Origin: Chlorobaculum parvum NCIB 8327
GTDB lineage: Bacteria > Bacteroidota > Chlorobiia > Chlorobiales > Chlorobiaceae
Assembly: GCF_000020505.1 (NCBI RefSeq)
Contig: NC_011027.1
Span: 1,968,001-2,032,000, forward strand
Direction of reading: 5' to 3'
DNA: 64,000 nucleotides
The notes beneath the pieces are model-generated. The model saw nothing but the letters and a program-made list of their open reading frames with translations, did not search any database and was not told the origin of the DNA. The translations under genes were made by a program, and so were the position numbers. Positions 37,501-47,619 of the stretch are shown piece after piece. How positions within the stretch are numbered: the first letter of the stretch is position 1; each line of letters begins with the position of its first letter.

Positions 37501-39017
37501 CCAGCCTCCGCGTTGCGGCGACCAGAGTTACCTACCGGGTCAACGGCCGAATTATCGGCACCCCGTCGAGAATCGATTTCGGCAACCTGAAGGTCAGTGC
37601 CGAACAGGGAGGCACCGGCACCGTCAGCGGCATAGTCGGCATCGAGGGACTCAAGCCCGTCTCGGTCAACCTCTACGGAACCCTGGACAAACTTCTGCTC
37701 TACAACAAGCCCGACCTGAAGGATGACACCAACTTCGGAACCATCACCGGGTCGACCCGGAACATACGCTTCTATGGTGATTTGAGCGCGCCGACAGCCG
37801 AAGGCGAGCTGAGGTTCAACTCCGTCGATTTCAGCATTTATCGCAAAGGTTCCGGCGAGAGCGCAAAGTATATCGGCGTCGAGAAGTTCATCACCTTCGT
37901 GCCACGCAATCCGCTGCCCAAACAGATCGAAGCCGCCAAAGAGACTCAGGAGGAGGCTCCGGAATTCTACTATACGCTGCTGGACATCCTCCAGATCAAA
38001 AACCTCAAGCTCTCGGCCAACGTCCCGCTCAAAGGCACGATGATTTTCGACCGCATCAGGGGCGAGCGCATCGAGAGCACCCTGAACAACCTGTCGCTGG
38101 TGGTCAACAAATCGGGGCAGCGTTTCAGCCTTTTCGGCTCGGTCGACATTACCGGCGGCAAATACACCTTCTCGAATTCGGGTTTCGACCTCGAAAACGG
38201 AGGCCGCATCTCCTGGAACAACGAGGAGATCAGAGATGGCCGTCTGATCGATATTTATGGCGGCAAACAGGTCTCGGCCTACGATCCGCGGACTGGCGAG
38301 CGCGACAACGTCAAACTGCTCATCGCCGTCAGCGGAACCATCGAAAAGCCTAACGTGCGCATGGGCTACTACCTCAACGACGATCCGCAGCCATACTCGG
38401 CGGTCAACAAAATCGGCAGGCAGGCAAGCCACATCGACCCAAACGCCGATCTGAACGTCATCACAATGCTCTTTACCCGTCAGTGGTACCTCAATCCGCA
38501 GCGGCAGGGTGTGATCAACGGTAATACCCCAGTTTCGAGCGTCGGCGTTTCAGCCGGCACTGGTCTGATCTCCTCCCAGATTTCAGGCCTCGTTCAGGAC
38601 ATCGCCGGACTGGAAAGCTTCAACCTCAACCTCGGCACCGGAGCTGACGGCAACCTGAGCGATCTGGAACTGTACTTCTCGCTGCTCGTGCCCGGCACGG
38701 GTGGCAAAGTCCGCTTCATCGGCACCGGCACCACCCCGGTCTCGAGAAGCAACACCACGACGCCAAACTACTATTACGGCTCGTCGCAAAAAATCGAGTA
38801 CCGGGTCAATCCGAAAGTCTATATCGAAGCGTTCCGCTCCTACGGCATGACCGGCAATGACGCCGCGTACATCAACCTGCTCAAGCCGACCGAGAACTGG
38901 GGCGTCAGTGTTTCATACCGCAAAAAATTCCACACCTGGAGCCAGTTCTGGGATGGTCTGTTCGGTGGGAAAAAGAAAAGCGAAGAGCAAGAGGCTGTGA
39001 AAGAGAAGCAGGAGTGA
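34491..39017 (+). CDS. tamB: TamB-family translocation/assembly (DUF490) protein
   Basis: 1508 residues, starting with TTG inside the end of the adenylyltransferase gene; an ATG 33 bases downstream would remove the charged pre-helix. One membrane anchor (about residues 8-32) leads into a long series of beta-rich repeats (alternating hydrophobic/polar strands, many Asn/Ser/Gly) and a DUF490 region ending near residue 1450. Members form a periplasmic groove carrying phospholipids or outer-membrane proteins between membranes. The last 40 residues are polar (Lys/Glu-rich). Neighbours are LPS genes, consistent with outer-membrane biogenesis. Confidence 0.88.
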   Translation: MEKVKKYSHIVMTVASITVIVLVIAAAVVLNSGMIDLFVKQQFLSLFNNEYRGRLELKETRVRFPDQITLVAPAIYEEDAKTPVAGAETIDIRFNFLSLLRPKITLLSFRNVEVKGAKIDIIEHDDGELNLQKVFLREHPEAPEVLAIEKFRARHFTIQNGSFSWKEKTGRTWKAENLKLNVSKAFVAKYEIMGKIKELHFDMPDRNLKLRSGTGMLAFTSVRSDVISLDLQTDKSRAQLSVSMDGLDIFSGLSKERLMNNRTFVHIEALDIDSSELGRFVELPAIPSGMYYLQGDAKGTLSDLKILPTSIEHGDSNLALEGEVLNLLDPKVLSFKLDIDQSRIEPELFDGLLKEERYRELAAESGGIEFSGMLRGRLDRWTTELDFSTALGDGSADFETSRTTSGNYQATGSFTLEDAQLHRFIGIDDVESGFSGDGNFQASPGAVNAEVSVNSAFWQEQTVSSGSLKLDFNNNKLDLSTRLYGENGEELVMSGNLDLSKQVPSYEASGTVKKLDLSKASGMKKLATDLNGSFKVNGSGLNAAALNVKASILFEPSYFNSYRFREKSAVTASIAQSEGSSSIAISSDAFDLAVEGRASLDQIINATQNAAACIAKEFGAAQPIPPQASNAPFTFNYRAAVRDLSPLRPFLQAGELQFTGSASGKASGNSDKLSIDAAIDCPSLSSGNTFSMSNATMNASVSCQAGRVSSAKLRGSIREMNLFERKVSNLSLTSSLDNDRIDASLKCAMPQFDETLTATAHGLRRDKLTTVTIDSFQLTNPNGTWQARAGGTIDIAPNFLRFNRVRFSKAAQAMELDGLLSSSQPGTFRCTFSQVDLAETKFVLLDRAFEPLKGLADIRLTVSGSPGAKTSALDLQGRGITWNELNVGTVTMNATHSGNALRFDLESRGSSAPANGSKGSIPVNTIKGSGSIPLVLNYSPFELRIPENRPIRVSLRSDDLSAKVIAALVPAVVDQAEGTIPTDLRIAGSMPKPEIFLTTTLNNTSLRVAATRVTYRVNGRIIGTPSRIDFGNLKVSAEQGGTGTVSGIVGIEGLKPVSVNLYGTLDKLLLYNKPDLKDDTNFGTITGSTRNIRFYGDLSAPTAEGELRFNSVDFSIYRKGSGESAKYIGVEKFITFVPRNPLPKQIEAAKETQEEAPEFYYTLLDILQIKNLKLSANVPLKGTMIFDRIRGERIESTLNNLSLVVNKSGQRFSLFGSVDITGGKYTFSNSGFDLENGGRISWNNEEIRDGRLIDIYGGKQVSAYDPRTGERDNVKLLIAVSGTIEKPNVRMGYYLNDDPQPYSAVNKIGRQASHIDPNADLNVITMLFTRQWYLNPQRQGVINGNTPVSSVGVSAGTGLISSQISGLVQDIAGLESFNLNLGTGADGNLSDLELYFSLLVPGTGGKVRFIGTGTTPVSRSNTTTPNYYYGSSQKIEYRVNPKVYIEAFRSYGMTGNDAAYINLLKPTENWGVSVSYRKKFHTWSQFWDGLFGGKKKSEEQEAVKEKQE

Positions 39018-39156
39018 GACTTCGCATGCCCATTATTTTTCATACATTTAAAGTTAACCAATTGTATTTCCGCGCCACGATCAGCTCCCCACCGCAGAAG
39101 GGGACATCTCATTCGTGGCCCAAGACCGGCGCCATGACCAATAACCGCTTATCTGT

Positions 39157-40380
39157 TTGCATACCGTGCTGACCGGCAAGAACATTCTCCTCGGCATTTC
39201 GGGTGGCATTGCCGCCTATAAAACGCCGCATCTGGTCAGGCTTCTGAAGAAGTCGGGAGCCGATGTGCAGGTCATGGCCACCGATTCGGCACTGAAGTTC
39301 GTCAGCGAGCTGTCGCTTGCGACCGTCTCGAACCGGTCGGTGCTCACCGATATTTTCACGGCGGATACGGAGGGTGAACGCACCCGCCACATCTCGCTCG
39401 GCGAGTGGGCCGACGCGCTGGTCATAGCGCCCGCAACGGCCAACACGCTCGCAAAGCTGGCTGGCGGCCTGTGTGACGACATGCTGTCGATCTCGCTCAT
39501 CACCCTGCGTCCTGGCAAACCGGTGCTGCTCGTGCCCGCGATGGACGGCTACATGTACGACTCCCCGTCGGTGCAGCGCAACCTTTCGGTGCTCAAGCAG
39601 CAGGGCTGCCGAGTCCTCGAACCGGAGAGCGGGCCGCTCGCCTCGGGTCAGTGCGGTCTGGGACGCATGCCCGAACCGGAGACGATTTTTGAGGCGCTCG
39701 CCGAGATGCTCGCCGCGCCTGAGCCCTCGGCGCTTAGCGGCAAGACGGTGGTGGTCACCGCCGGGCCGACGCGCGAAAAGATCGACGGCGTGCGCTACCT
39801 GTCGAACTACTCTTCCGGCAAGATGGGTTTCGCCATCGCTGCCGAAGCCGCGCGGCGCGGCGCAACCGTACACCTCGTAAGCGGCCCGGTCACGCTACCA
39901 ACTCCGCCGGGCGTGCAGCGCCACGACGCAGAAAGTGCTGTCGAAATGCTGGAGGCGGCGCGCCCGCTCTTCGCCGATTGTGACCTCTTTATCGGAGCCG
40001 CTGCCGTGGCCGATTACCGACCCGAAACTCCGGTCGAGGGCAAGATCAAGAAGCATGACGCGGAGATGGAACTCCGTCTCGTCAGGAATCCCGACATTCT
40101 CGCCGAGTTCTCGACAAACCGGAAACCCGGCCAGCTCGCCGTGGGTTTTGCGCTTGAAACAGCTGGGGGAATCGACTACGCCCGCCGAAAGCTCACGGAC
40201 AAGAAGCTCGATCTGGTCGCCTTCAACATCTATGACGGAACCACCTCGGGATTCGAGGTCGATACCAACGTGCTGACCTTGCTGGATCGCGACGGCGCAA
40301 TCACCGAGCTGCCCCTGCTCAGCAAGGAGGAGGCTGCCGAGCGGCTGCTCGATGCCATCGAACTGCTTCTGCCCCGATAA
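39157..40380 (+). CDS. coaBC: bifunctional CoaBC (coenzyme A synthesis)
   Basis: 407 residues. The N-terminal flavoprotein half (about residues 8-185) has GISGGIAAYKTP, LVIAPATANTLAKLAGG and PAMDGYMYDSPSVQ; it decarboxylates phosphopantothenoylcysteine. The C-terminal half (from about 195) has VTAGPTREKIDGVRYLSNYSSGKMG and KIKKHDAE, the ligase that joins cysteine to phosphopantothenate. The start is unclear: TTG 39157 or GTG 39166 both fit, and no in-frame ATG lies upstream. Confidence 0.93.
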   Translation: MHTVLTGKNILLGISGGIAAYKTPHLVRLLKKSGADVQVMATDSALKFVSELSLATVSNRSVLTDIFTADTEGERTRHISLGEWADALVIAPATANTLAKLAGGLCDDMLSISLITLRPGKPVLLVPAMDGYMYDSPSVQRNLSVLKQQGCRVLEPESGPLASGQCGLGRMPEPETIFEALAEMLAAPEPSALSGKTVVVTAGPTREKIDGVRYLSNYSSGKMGFAIAAEAARRGATVHLVSGPVTLPTPPGVQRHDAESAVEMLEAARPLFADCDLFIGAAAVADYRPETPVEGKIKKHDAEMELRLVRNPDILAEFSTNRKPGQLAVGFALETAGGIDYARRKLTDKKLDLVAFNIYDGTTSGFEVDTNVLTLLDRDGAITELPLLSKEEAAERLLDAIELLLPR

Positions 40381-40402
40381 TCGAAATTTCCGAAAAACCA
40401 TC

Positions 40403-41026
40403 ATGACGCAGGAATCGCTTTTCGATCCCGTTCCGGAACAACCGAAACAGCAAGCAGTCCCGGCCCTCGATCTCGGCTCGCTCGGCAAAGTCGTTCAGGA
40501 ATGCCGGAAATGCAGGCTCGCTGAAACGCGCAACAGCGTGGTGTTCGGCGAAGGGAATCCCAAAGCGCGGGTTTTCGTTATAGGAGAGGCTCCCGGAGCG
40601 GATGAGGACGCGCAGGGGCGCCCCTTCGTGGGCCGGTCGGGTCAGTTGCTCGACAAAATTCTGCTCGCTATCGGCTTCGAACGCAGTGACGTCTATATCG
40701 GCAACATCATCAAGTGCCGACCGCCGCAAAACCGCAATCCGCTCGGTGACGAAATCGAGTGCTGCAAGCCCTGGCTAATGCAGCAGCTTGAAATCATCAA
40801 GCCGAACATCATTCTCCTTTTGGGTCGGGTAGCGGCAAACACCATTCTTGAGAACACGCTCTCGATGAGCGCCATGCGGGGCAAGCTGATCCGATGGAAC
40901 GGATTCGACTGTTTTGTGACCTACCACCCGGCCGCGCTGCTCAGGAATCCAAACTGGAAGCGCCTTTGCTGGGAGGATGTGCAACTGCTCCGGGCGCATT
41001 ACGACAAGGTCTGCCCGAACAGCTGA
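40403..41026 (+). CDS. uracil-DNA glycosylase, family 4 (4Fe-4S)
   Basis: 207 residues from ATG 40403; an ATG further upstream lies inside coaBC. Motif A is [18 protein letters not shown], motif B is HPAALLRNP. Cysteines in ECRKC and in the KCRPP...ECC stretch are placed as the 4Fe-4S ligands of family 4 uracil-DNA glycosylases. It removes uracil from DNA to begin base-excision repair. It lies 22 bp after coaBC and 41 bp before dnaB. Confidence 0.93.
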   Translation: MTQESLFDPVPEQPKQQAVPALDLGSLGKVVQECRKCRLAETRNSVVFGEGNPKARVFVIGEAPGADEDAQGRPFVGRSGQLLDKILLAIGFERSDVYIGNIIKCRPPQNRNPLGDEIECCKPWLMQQLEIIKPNIILLLGRVAANTILENTLSMSAMRGKLIRWNGFDCFVTYHPAALLRNPNWKRLCWEDVQLLRAHYDKVCPNS

Positions 41027-41067
41027 CCGCATATGGAAACCATGATACGACGAGGAAAACAAGAGGA

Positions 41068-42609
41068 ATGAAGCCGCGCGAAGCACAAGTAGATTTAAGC
41101 CGTGACATCGACTTCAGCAAAGAGAGTCGGGTGCCCCCCTACTCGATCGAGGTCGAACAGGAGGTGCTTGCCTGCATCCTGCTTGAAGACGACCCGATCG
41201 AACAGGTCATCCAGATTTTCGGCGACAACGGTGAATCGGTCTTTTACGAAAAGCGTCACCAGATCATCTACAAGGCGATGCTCACGCTTTACCAGAAGCG
41301 GCAGGGCATCGACCTCATCACGGTCAGCGAGGAGCTTTCGCGCGTCGGCGAGCTGGAGAACGTGGGAGGCCGCCCCTACCTCGGCGAGCTTTCCGGCAAG
41401 GTGATCAGCTCGGCCAACATCGAGTACTACGCCCGGCTGGTGAAGGAGAAGTTCCTCTACCGGCGGCTGATTTCGATTTCTTCGCACATTTCGAGCGCGG
41501 CCTACAACACCTCGATGGACATCTTCGACCTGGTCGAGAACGCCTCGCAGCAGTTCTTCAACATCTCGCAGGCGGGCATCAAGAAGAAGGCCACCAGCAT
41601 CAAGGAGCTGCTCAAGACCGCGACCAGGATGATCGAGAATCTCGGCTCCTCCCACTCCTCGGTCACCGGCATCGGCTCGGGCTTTTCGGAGCTGGATGAA
41701 TACACCGCCGGGTTCCAGCCGTCGGACATGATTATCATCGCCGCACGCCCGTCGGCCGGTAAAACGGCATTCTCCCTCGCCCTTGCTCGCAACGCCGCGG
41801 TGAACTTCAACACGCCGGTGCTCTTCTTCAGCCTTGAAATGGCCGAGATCCAGCTTGCCGTCAGGCTGATGTGCGCCGAGGCCTACGTCGAGTCCCAGCT
41901 CGTGCGCCGAGGCCAGATTTCACCCGAGATGATGAACAAGATCATCAACAGCATGGACGCCCTGGCCGATGCCAAGCTATTCATCGACGACACGCCGGGC
42001 ATCTCGATCATGGAGCTGACCGCCAAGACCCGCCGCATGAAGCAGGAGCACGGTATCGGCATGGTGGTGGTCGATTACCTCCAGCTCGTCACTCCAGTCA
42101 GGGACGGCCGGTCGAACCGCGAGCAGGAGATCGCCCAGATTTCGCGTTCGCTCAAAGCGTTAGCCAAGGAGCTAAATATTCCGGTCATCGCGCTCGCGCA
42201 GCTCAACCGCTCCGTCGAACAGCGCTCCGGCGACCGGCGACCGCAGCTCAGTGACCTTCGCGAATCCGGCTCGATCGAGCAGGACGCTGACATGGTGATG
42301 TTCCTGTCGAGGCCGGAGATGTACGGCATCAAGAACTTCGAGGACGGCTCGTCGACCAAAGACATCACCGAAGTGGTGATCGGCAAGCAGCGTAACGGCC
42401 CGATCGGCACCATCAGGCTGCTGTTCCTGAAAAATTATGGACGTTTCCAGTCGACGGCCAACAGCTACATCACGGCCAGCGAACCTGAACAGCATCAGGT
42501 CGAAGCGCCACGCCCTGCGGCAGCGAGCTTTCCGGAGCCGCCATCCCTGCCCGAGCCGCCGCCGATTGACGACAGCTATCTCAACAACACGGATACCGCA
42601 CCGTTTTAG
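41068..42609 (+). CDS. dnaB: replicative DNA helicase DnaB
   Basis: 513 residues from ATG 41068, which has a GAGGA site a few bases upstream. The N-terminal domain begins with PPYSIEVEQEVLACILLEDD; the RecA-like motor has Walker A ARPSAGKTAFSLALA, the H2/Walker B block GMVVVDYLQLV and motif H4 LRESGSIEQDADMVMFL. No intein interrupts the motor. The last 40 residues are Pro/Glu-rich and probably disordered. It unwinds DNA at the replication fork as a hexamer. Confidence 0.96.
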   Translation: MKPREAQVDLSRDIDFSKESRVPPYSIEVEQEVLACILLEDDPIEQVIQIFGDNGESVFYEKRHQIIYKAMLTLYQKRQGIDLITVSEELSRVGELENVGGRPYLGELSGKVISSANIEYYARLVKEKFLYRRLISISSHISSAAYNTSMDIFDLVENASQQFFNISQAGIKKKATSIKELLKTATRMIENLGSSHSSVTGIGSGFSELDEYTAGFQPSDMIIIAARPSAGKTAFSLALARNAAVNFNTPVLFFSLEMAEIQLAVRLMCAEAYVESQLVRRGQISPEMMNKIINSMDALADAKLFIDDTPGISIMELTAKTRRMKQEHGIGMVVVDYLQLVTPVRDGRSNREQEIAQISRSLKALAKELNIPVIALAQLNRSVEQRSGDRRPQLSDLRESGSIEQDADMVMFLSRPEMYGIKNFEDGSSTKDITEVVIGKQRNGPIGTIRLLFLKNYGRFQSTANSYITASEPEQHQVEAPRPAAASFPEPPSLPEPPPIDDSYLNNTDTAPF

Positions 42610-42620
42610 CTCTTCCGTCT

Positions 42621-44420
42621 ATGGTTTACAAAAAAGCACCGAACCCCTCCGGCGATGTGCCGGACGCCAGTGAAACCCCCGGCCATCAATTCGGCCCGGC
42701 AGCAAAGGAACGCCGCTACACCGGCATCGGCAGTTCGAAAGGTTTCGCGATCGGCGAGGCCCACGAGTTCGTTCAGGAGATCATCGATCATGAAATCGCT
42801 GAACTGAACGAGAGCAACATCGAGGAAGAGATCGAGCGCTTTCAGGCCGCCCTGAACCGCTCGGAAAAGGAGCTGAAAAAGATCGAGAGGGTCACCACCC
42901 GCAAAATCGGCAAGCTCTATTCCGACCTGTTCCAGGCGCAGATCATGCTGCTCAACGATCCGGTGCTGATCGAAAACATCACCCGCCGCATCCGCGAAGA
43001 GCTGAAACCGGCACATCTGGTCATCGAGCAGGAGTTCGAGCAGTACCTCGGCAACTTCATCCACTCCGACGACCAGATTTTCCGCGAACGGGCCGCCGAC
43101 CTGCACGACATCAAGGAGCGGATCATCCGGAACCTGCACATCCGGAAACTGCACTCCTGGGTGCCCGAAGGCACCATCGTGGTCTCACACCACCTCTCGC
43201 CAGCAGACATCATTCTGCTCAGCCGCAGCAACGTCAAAGGGTTCGCCACCGACACCGGCGGCAAAACTTCGCACGTCGCCCTGATCTGCAAGTCGCTCAA
43301 CATTCCGATGGTGGCCGGTCTCGGCAACTTCTCGCAGAAGATCGGTTCGGGAATGCCCGTCATTCTTGACGGCACGGAGGGGGTGATCATCACCGAGCCA
43401 AGTGAGCAGACCATCGGCGAGTACCAGCAAAAGCGGGAGGACGTAATCCGTCGGGAAGCCGACGATTCGGCGCTGGCGCATCAAAACGCATTCACGCGCT
43501 GCGGCATGCGGATCACGGTCTGCTCAAACATCGACTTCAAGGAGGAGATCGAACACCTAGAACCAACCGGTTCGGAAGGTGTCGGACTGTTCCGGACGGA
43601 GAACCTCTTCCTCGACGACCTCAAACCGCCGCAGGAGTCGGTGCAGCAGGAGTACTACCTCGAAATGGCCGAGATGCTCAGCCCGAAACCGCTGGTCATT
43701 CGGCTGTTTGACATCGGCGGCGACAAACTGATCTACTCGCCGGTCAAGGAGCCGAACCCGAACCTCGGCTGGCGAGGCGTCCGGATTCTGATCGACGTGC
43801 CGGAAATTCTCGACGCGCAGCTCCGCTCCATCATCAAAGCCAACGTTCACGGCAACGTCGATCTGATGATTCCCATGATCTCGTCGCTTGAAGAGATCGA
43901 ACACATCAAAGAGCGCCTCGAACACCACTACAAGCGCATCAGCGAAGCGTCGCACGAAACGATCTACAAGCCCGGCCTCGGAGCGATGATCGAAATGCCG
44001 GCGGCCGTCGAACTGATCGATGAAATCACCAGCATGGTCGATTTCATCAGTATCGGAACCAACGATCTGACCCAGTACACGCTGGCCGTTGACCGCAATA
44101 ACCTGATCGTGCAGGATCTGTTCGAGAAGTTCCACCCGGCCATCATCCGCCAGCTCTACCGTATCATCTCGACGGCGCAGAAAAACCGCTGCCGGGCAAC
44201 CCTCTGCGGCGATATGGGCTCCGATCCGCTGGCCACACCGTTCCTGATCGGATGCGGTCTCCGGGAGTTCAGCATCGTCAGCTCCGACATCCCGGCGCTC
44301 AAGGCGCGGGTAGCCAATCATTCAATCACTGAGTGTGAAGCGCTGGCCGCCGAGTGCATCAAACTCTCCAGCCCTCAGGCCATCAAAGCCCGCCTCGAAG
44401 TGTTCCTCAAGGAGCACTGA
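42621..44420 (+). CDS. ptsI: PTS enzyme I (PEP-protein phosphotransferase)
   Basis: 599 residues, about 30 longer than usual because of an N-terminal polar extension. The phosphoacceptor His lies in GGKTSHVALICKSLNIP; the PEP-binding barrel has GSEGVGLFRTENLF, IRLFDIGGDK, PNLGWRGVRI and SIGTNDLTQYTLAVDRNN. It takes phosphate from PEP and passes it to HPr. The gene for HPr is not adjacent and no sugar permease is in the window, so together with the IIA-like gene at 1.9 kb it may act in regulation. Confidence 0.95.
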   Translation: MVYKKAPNPSGDVPDASETPGHQFGPAAKERRYTGIGSSKGFAIGEAHEFVQEIIDHEIAELNESNIEEEIERFQAALNRSEKELKKIERVTTRKIGKLYSDLFQAQIMLLNDPVLIENITRRIREELKPAHLVIEQEFEQYLGNFIHSDDQIFRERAADLHDIKERIIRNLHIRKLHSWVPEGTIVVSHHLSPADIILLSRSNVKGFATDTGGKTSHVALICKSLNIPMVAGLGNFSQKIGSGMPVILDGTEGVIITEPSEQTIGEYQQKREDVIRREADDSALAHQNAFTRCGMRITVCSNIDFKEEIEHLEPTGSEGVGLFRTENLFLDDLKPPQESVQQEYYLEMAEMLSPKPLVIRLFDIGGDKLIYSPVKEPNPNLGWRGVRILIDVPEILDAQLRSIIKANVHGNVDLMIPMISSLEEIEHIKERLEHHYKRISEASHETIYKPGLGAMIEMPAAVELIDEITSMVDFISIGTNDLTQYTLAVDRNNLIVQDLFEKFHPAIIRQLYRIISTAQKNRCRATLCGDMGSDPLATPFLIGCGLREFSIVSSDIPALKARVANHSITECEALAAECIKLSSPQAIKARLEVFLKEH

Positions 44421-44497
44421 GGCGGATCGGAAGGCGCGAGCAGGCTGTCGGACTTATCGGGAAAAAACATCTCATCCGGAGTATGATCCAGCTTTTG

Positions 44498-44567
44498 GTC
44501 ATTCCCGCGTAGGCGGAAATCCATGCACTCGATTCAGCTTCTGGGTTCCCGCCTTCGCGGGAATGAC
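44498..44567. repeat. dispersed palindromic repeat
   Basis: A 70-bp element beginning GTCATTCCCGCG and ending CGCGGGAATGAC; the outer arms are near-perfect inverted repeats. It is the widespread ATTCCCGCG..CGCGGGAAT element found in many Gram-negative genomes, and the frames that cross it translate to the well-known false peptides of the 'SREGGNP' type. It lies between convergent genes. Confidence 0.75.
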
Positions 44568-44634
44568 GGATAGAGATGGCTTGCAATGACGTTAGGACAT
44601 CTGACAAAATCTGACAGTGTAGAGAACCATAAAC

Positions 44635-44674
44635 GCACAAGGCCGCCCTGGCAAACTGCCGGGCGGCCTTGTGC
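44635..44674. terminator. bidirectional terminator hairpin between ptsI and the foldase gene
   Basis: GCACAAGGCCGCCC and its exact complement GGGCGGCCTTGTGC flank a second inner stem (GGCA/TGCC). The 14-bp GC-rich stem sits between two convergent genes and would act on both. No long T-run follows either side, so Rho-independent stopping may be partial. Confidence 0.7.
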
Positions 44675-44705
44675 AAACCGTTCATCTACGGGTTATTCCG
44701 CGATG

Positions 44706-46811
44706 TTACCGGTTATCCTCGATCTTGGCGGTTCTGCGCGCCGCCTCGAAGTATTCGTTGAAAAGCTGCTCCTGTTTGATCTTCATCAGTTGAGGAAGAA
44801 TGCGCTTTTTTTCAACCTCAAGATCCAACCCGTAAGGTAGCTGCCGCCCGTCAAGCTTGACCAACGCGAAGCCGTTCGAGGTCTGAACGGGAGCCGAAAG
44901 TTTGTTGAGCTCCATCCCGGCCATCGCCTCCACGAGTCGGCGATCGGAGCCGTAACCGTCGATATTGCCGTCGCGCCACGAAATGATGCCGGAGGTGATT
45001 TTGCGCAGCCCCGGATTGCTCTGGACAATGGCATCGAGCGAGCCGCCGCTGGATTTCGACAGCTCGGCAAGTTTGGCTTTGAGGGCCGTACCCTGCTTTT
45101 CTCTCACCAGTTCGGCTTTGATCATCTCCTTGAGCTCGTCATCGAGCAGACGGTAGCCGGTATCGTTTTTGGTCAGGAGCTTCATGACCACGAATCCGTT
45201 GTCGTTCTTGATGACCTGGGAAATCGCTCCATCTTTTGATGAGAACGCGAAACTGGCGACATCTTCATCCATCCCGAGCTTTGAAACCAGCGTCTGGCGC
45301 GTGAAATCACCGGTCTGCACCACGTCGAGCTTCTGGAGTTTGGCGGTCTCGGCAAAGCCTTTCGATTCAGCATCATCGCGGAACACCATCGCTTTGCGCT
45401 TGATCGATTCCGAGGTCAGGCTGGAGGGTTTGAGCTGCCGGACGACTTCCGAACAGACGATCTGCCGGTTGTCGAAGCCATCGATCTTGATGATATGCAG
45501 CCCGAACCGGGTCAGCACCGGGCCGACAACCTGACCTGGTTTTCCGCTGAACACAGCCTGCGTAAACTCGGGCACCATGCGCTCTTTGGTGAACCATCCC
45601 AAGAAACCACCACGTTGGGCGTTGCCCGGATCCTGTGAGTATTTGGCGGCAAGCTGGGCGAATGAAGCGCCATTTTTCAGTTCATCGAGAATCTTCCGGG
45701 CAAGCGCCTGGCCACTCTCGACCGAGGCTTTATCGGCCGGATTGACGCGAATCAGGATGTGTGAAGCGCTGGCCATCGGCTCACCGGTGGAAACGCTCTT
45801 GATTTTGAGCAGGCGATAGTAGCCCTGATCGGCAACCGGCCCAACAATCTGGCCGGGAGCGAGCTTTGGCGAATCGAAAATCTTTTTGCCGCCTTCCAGA
45901 GAAAAATCGGCGCGCGTCCGGGTCACGTTGACCGCATCGGGAATATCGCTCTGGATTTTGACAAACTCGGCCTCATCGGGCGCCGAAGCGAACTCCGATA
46001 CAAGCCCGTCAATCTCTTTTTTGGCCCGAAGGCTGTCCTGCGCGGAAGGGGTCAGCGGGAAGAAAACAAACTCGGCACTGCGGGTAGGCTCCTGCTGGAA
46101 CTGCCCTTTGTGAGCTTCGTACCATGCCGTGATCTCCTCATCCTTGACGGGGAAGTTCGAGGCAGGCCCGGCAAAGTCGTAGGGAAACGGAATGAACGAG
46201 CCGGAGAAAGTGGTGTACTGGCGCTGCACCAGTTCGGTCACTTCGGGATCGGTCACGATGGCCATGCTCTTCAGATCCATGAGCAATTTGTTGATCATCA
46301 GCTCGCGCCTGACCATCTCCTGAGCCTTGAGCCAGAACTCCTTGGCTTGGGGATCCTGCCTTGCTTTTTCAAGCAGCTCACGGTCGATCTGGCCGGTTTT
46401 TGGATCGGTGAAATTCTGGCGGATGATCCCCGGAGGATTAACCTCGCTGTTGACCGCTTCGAGCACCTCCTGGTCGCTGACCTGAACAGCATACTTTTTG
46501 AGCAACTGGTTGATCAGGGTCTGATCGACAACCATGTTCCATGCCTGTTCCCGCAATCCGGCATCGATGCGGGAAGTAACTTCAACGCCAGGGTTCCGTT
46601 GCCGGAAACTGGTGCTCACCATGTTGTACAGCTGCTCGTACTCTGCAGCGGGAATCGGTTCACCGTTAACCGCACCGACATCGCCCCCGCGGCTCTGCTT
46701 CGGTCCGGTAAAATTCATGCCCCACTCGAAAACGATGAGACCTACAAATGCGGCCACAAGGATAAAGAGCACGATGTGCGTCTTGTCCCTCAACTTGCCC
46801 ATTAATGCCAT
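44706..46811 (-). CDS. PpiD/SurA-type peptidyl-prolyl isomerase
   Basis: 701 residues from ATG 46809-46811; a TTG 36 bases upstream is less likely. A membrane anchor (about residues 12-30) precedes a SurA_N-like helical chaperone region and a parvulin domain at about 345-445 (SASHILIRVNP, SFAQLAAKYSQDPGN, GGFLGWF, GLHIIKIDG). A second parvulin-like repeat may follow. Such proteins sit on the periplasmic face and assist folding of secreted and outer-membrane proteins. Confidence 0.9.
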   Translation of the reverse strand: MALMGKLRDKTHIVLFILVAAFVGLIVFEWGMNFTGPKQSRGGDVGAVNGEPIPAAEYEQLYNMVSTSFRQRNPGVEVTSRIDAGLREQAWNMVVDQTLINQLLKKYAVQVSDQEVLEAVNSEVNPPGIIRQNFTDPKTGQIDRELLEKARQDPQAKEFWLKAQEMVRRELMINKLLMDLKSMAIVTDPEVTELVQRQYTTFSGSFIPFPYDFAGPASNFPVKDEEITAWYEAHKGQFQQEPTRSAEFVFFPLTPSAQDSLRAKKEIDGLVSEFASAPDEAEFVKIQSDIPDAVNVTRTRADFSLEGGKKIFDSPKLAPGQIVGPVADQGYYRLLKIKSVSTGEPMASASHILIRVNPADKASVESGQALARKILDELKNGASFAQLAAKYSQDPGNAQRGGFLGWFTKERMVPEFTQAVFSGKPGQVVGPVLTRFGLHIIKIDGFDNRQIVCSEVVRQLKPSSLTSESIKRKAMVFRDDAESKGFAETAKLQKLDVVQTGDFTRQTLVSKLGMDEDVASFAFSSKDGAISQVIKNDNGFVVMKLLTKNDTGYRLLDDELKEMIKAELVREKQGTALKAKLAELSKSSGGSLDAIVQSNPGLRKITSGIISWRDGNIDGYGSDRRLVEAMAGMELNKLSAPVQTSNGFALVKLDGRQLPYGLDLEVEKKRILPQLMKIKQEQLFNEYFEAARRTAKIEDNR

Positions 46812-46853
46812 AATGCTTCTTTTTGCGTCTTGATTAACGTAGTACAATCATGC

Positions 46854-47513
46854 TCATTCATCCGAATCCGGCCACCCTTCGCGCCCTAAAAGCGGCACAA
46901 AAGCGAAGTGGTCGAATCCCTCATGCTCGAACCGGTTGCCTTTTCGGCGAATGACGGTCATCTGCTGCGAGGCGAGACTGCCGAGCGGCAGAATCAGCAC
47001 TCCACCGTCGGCAAGCTGACTCATCAGTTCGCGGGGCTCATGCGGCGCGGCTGCCGTAACGATAATGGCGTCGAACGGGGCCTCTTCCGGCCAGCCGAGC
47101 GTACCGTCGCCGAGGCGGCTTTGCACTGGAATACCCAGCTTTTCGAAACGCGCTGAGGCCAGTTCATACAAGCCCGCAACGCACTCGATCGTAAAGACCC
47201 GGTAACCGAGCGCATCGAGAATCGCCGCCTGGAATCCCGATCCGGTTCCGATTTCAAGCACCTTGCCAGACGAACAGTTCTCGACCAGCAACTCCATCAT
47301 GTAGGCCACCGTGTAGGGCTGCGAAATGGTCTGCCCGAACCCGATGGGCAACGCGGAGTCGTGATAGGCGAACATCCGGCTTTCGCCATCGACGAACAGA
47401 TGGCGTTTGACCGTCAAGAACGCGTCGAGCACCCTCGAATTCCTGATGCCGTAACGCCTGAGCAATTCGACCATCCCCCTGCGCTCCTGCACCATATCAT
47501 CGGTATGTTGCAT
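46854..47513 (-). CDS. pcm: protein-L-isoaspartate O-methyltransferase
   Basis: 219 residues from ATG 47511-47513, preceded by a strong GGGAGG site; an upstream in-frame start lacks one. Family motifs: PIGFGQTISQPYTVAYMMELL and the SAM-binding VLEIGTGSGFQAAIL, then FDAIIVTAAAPHEP. It methylates L-isoaspartyl residues in damaged proteins so that they can revert. It is just downstream of the foldase gene start (42 bp away), on the same strand. Confidence 0.93.
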   Translation of the reverse strand: MQHTDDMVQERRGMVELLRRYGIRNSRVLDAFLTVKRHLFVDGESRMFAYHDSALPIGFGQTISQPYTVAYMMELLVENCSSGKVLEIGTGSGFQAAILDALGYRVFTIECVAGLYELASARFEKLGIPVQSRLGDGTLGWPEEAPFDAIIVTAAAPHEPRELMSQLADGGVLILPLGSLASQQMTVIRRKGNRFEHEGFDHFAFVPLLGREGWPDSDE

Positions 47514-47619
47514 GCTTCTCCCTCCCCTGTTCGGAAAACCTGCGGCCAAACAAACTATCGCATCTTTACAACAGATTGGCTAATATTGCACCTGACAGCA
47601 AATTATCCAATTCCAGCCG

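Noticed and set aside
37305-38432. Leftward frame of 375 codons inside tamB
   Set aside because: Antisense shadow produced by the GC-rich codon pattern of tamB.
44335-44685. Two short frames (one on each strand) across the end of ptsI and the repeat
   Set aside because: Their peptides come from the palindromic repeat and are known false predictions.
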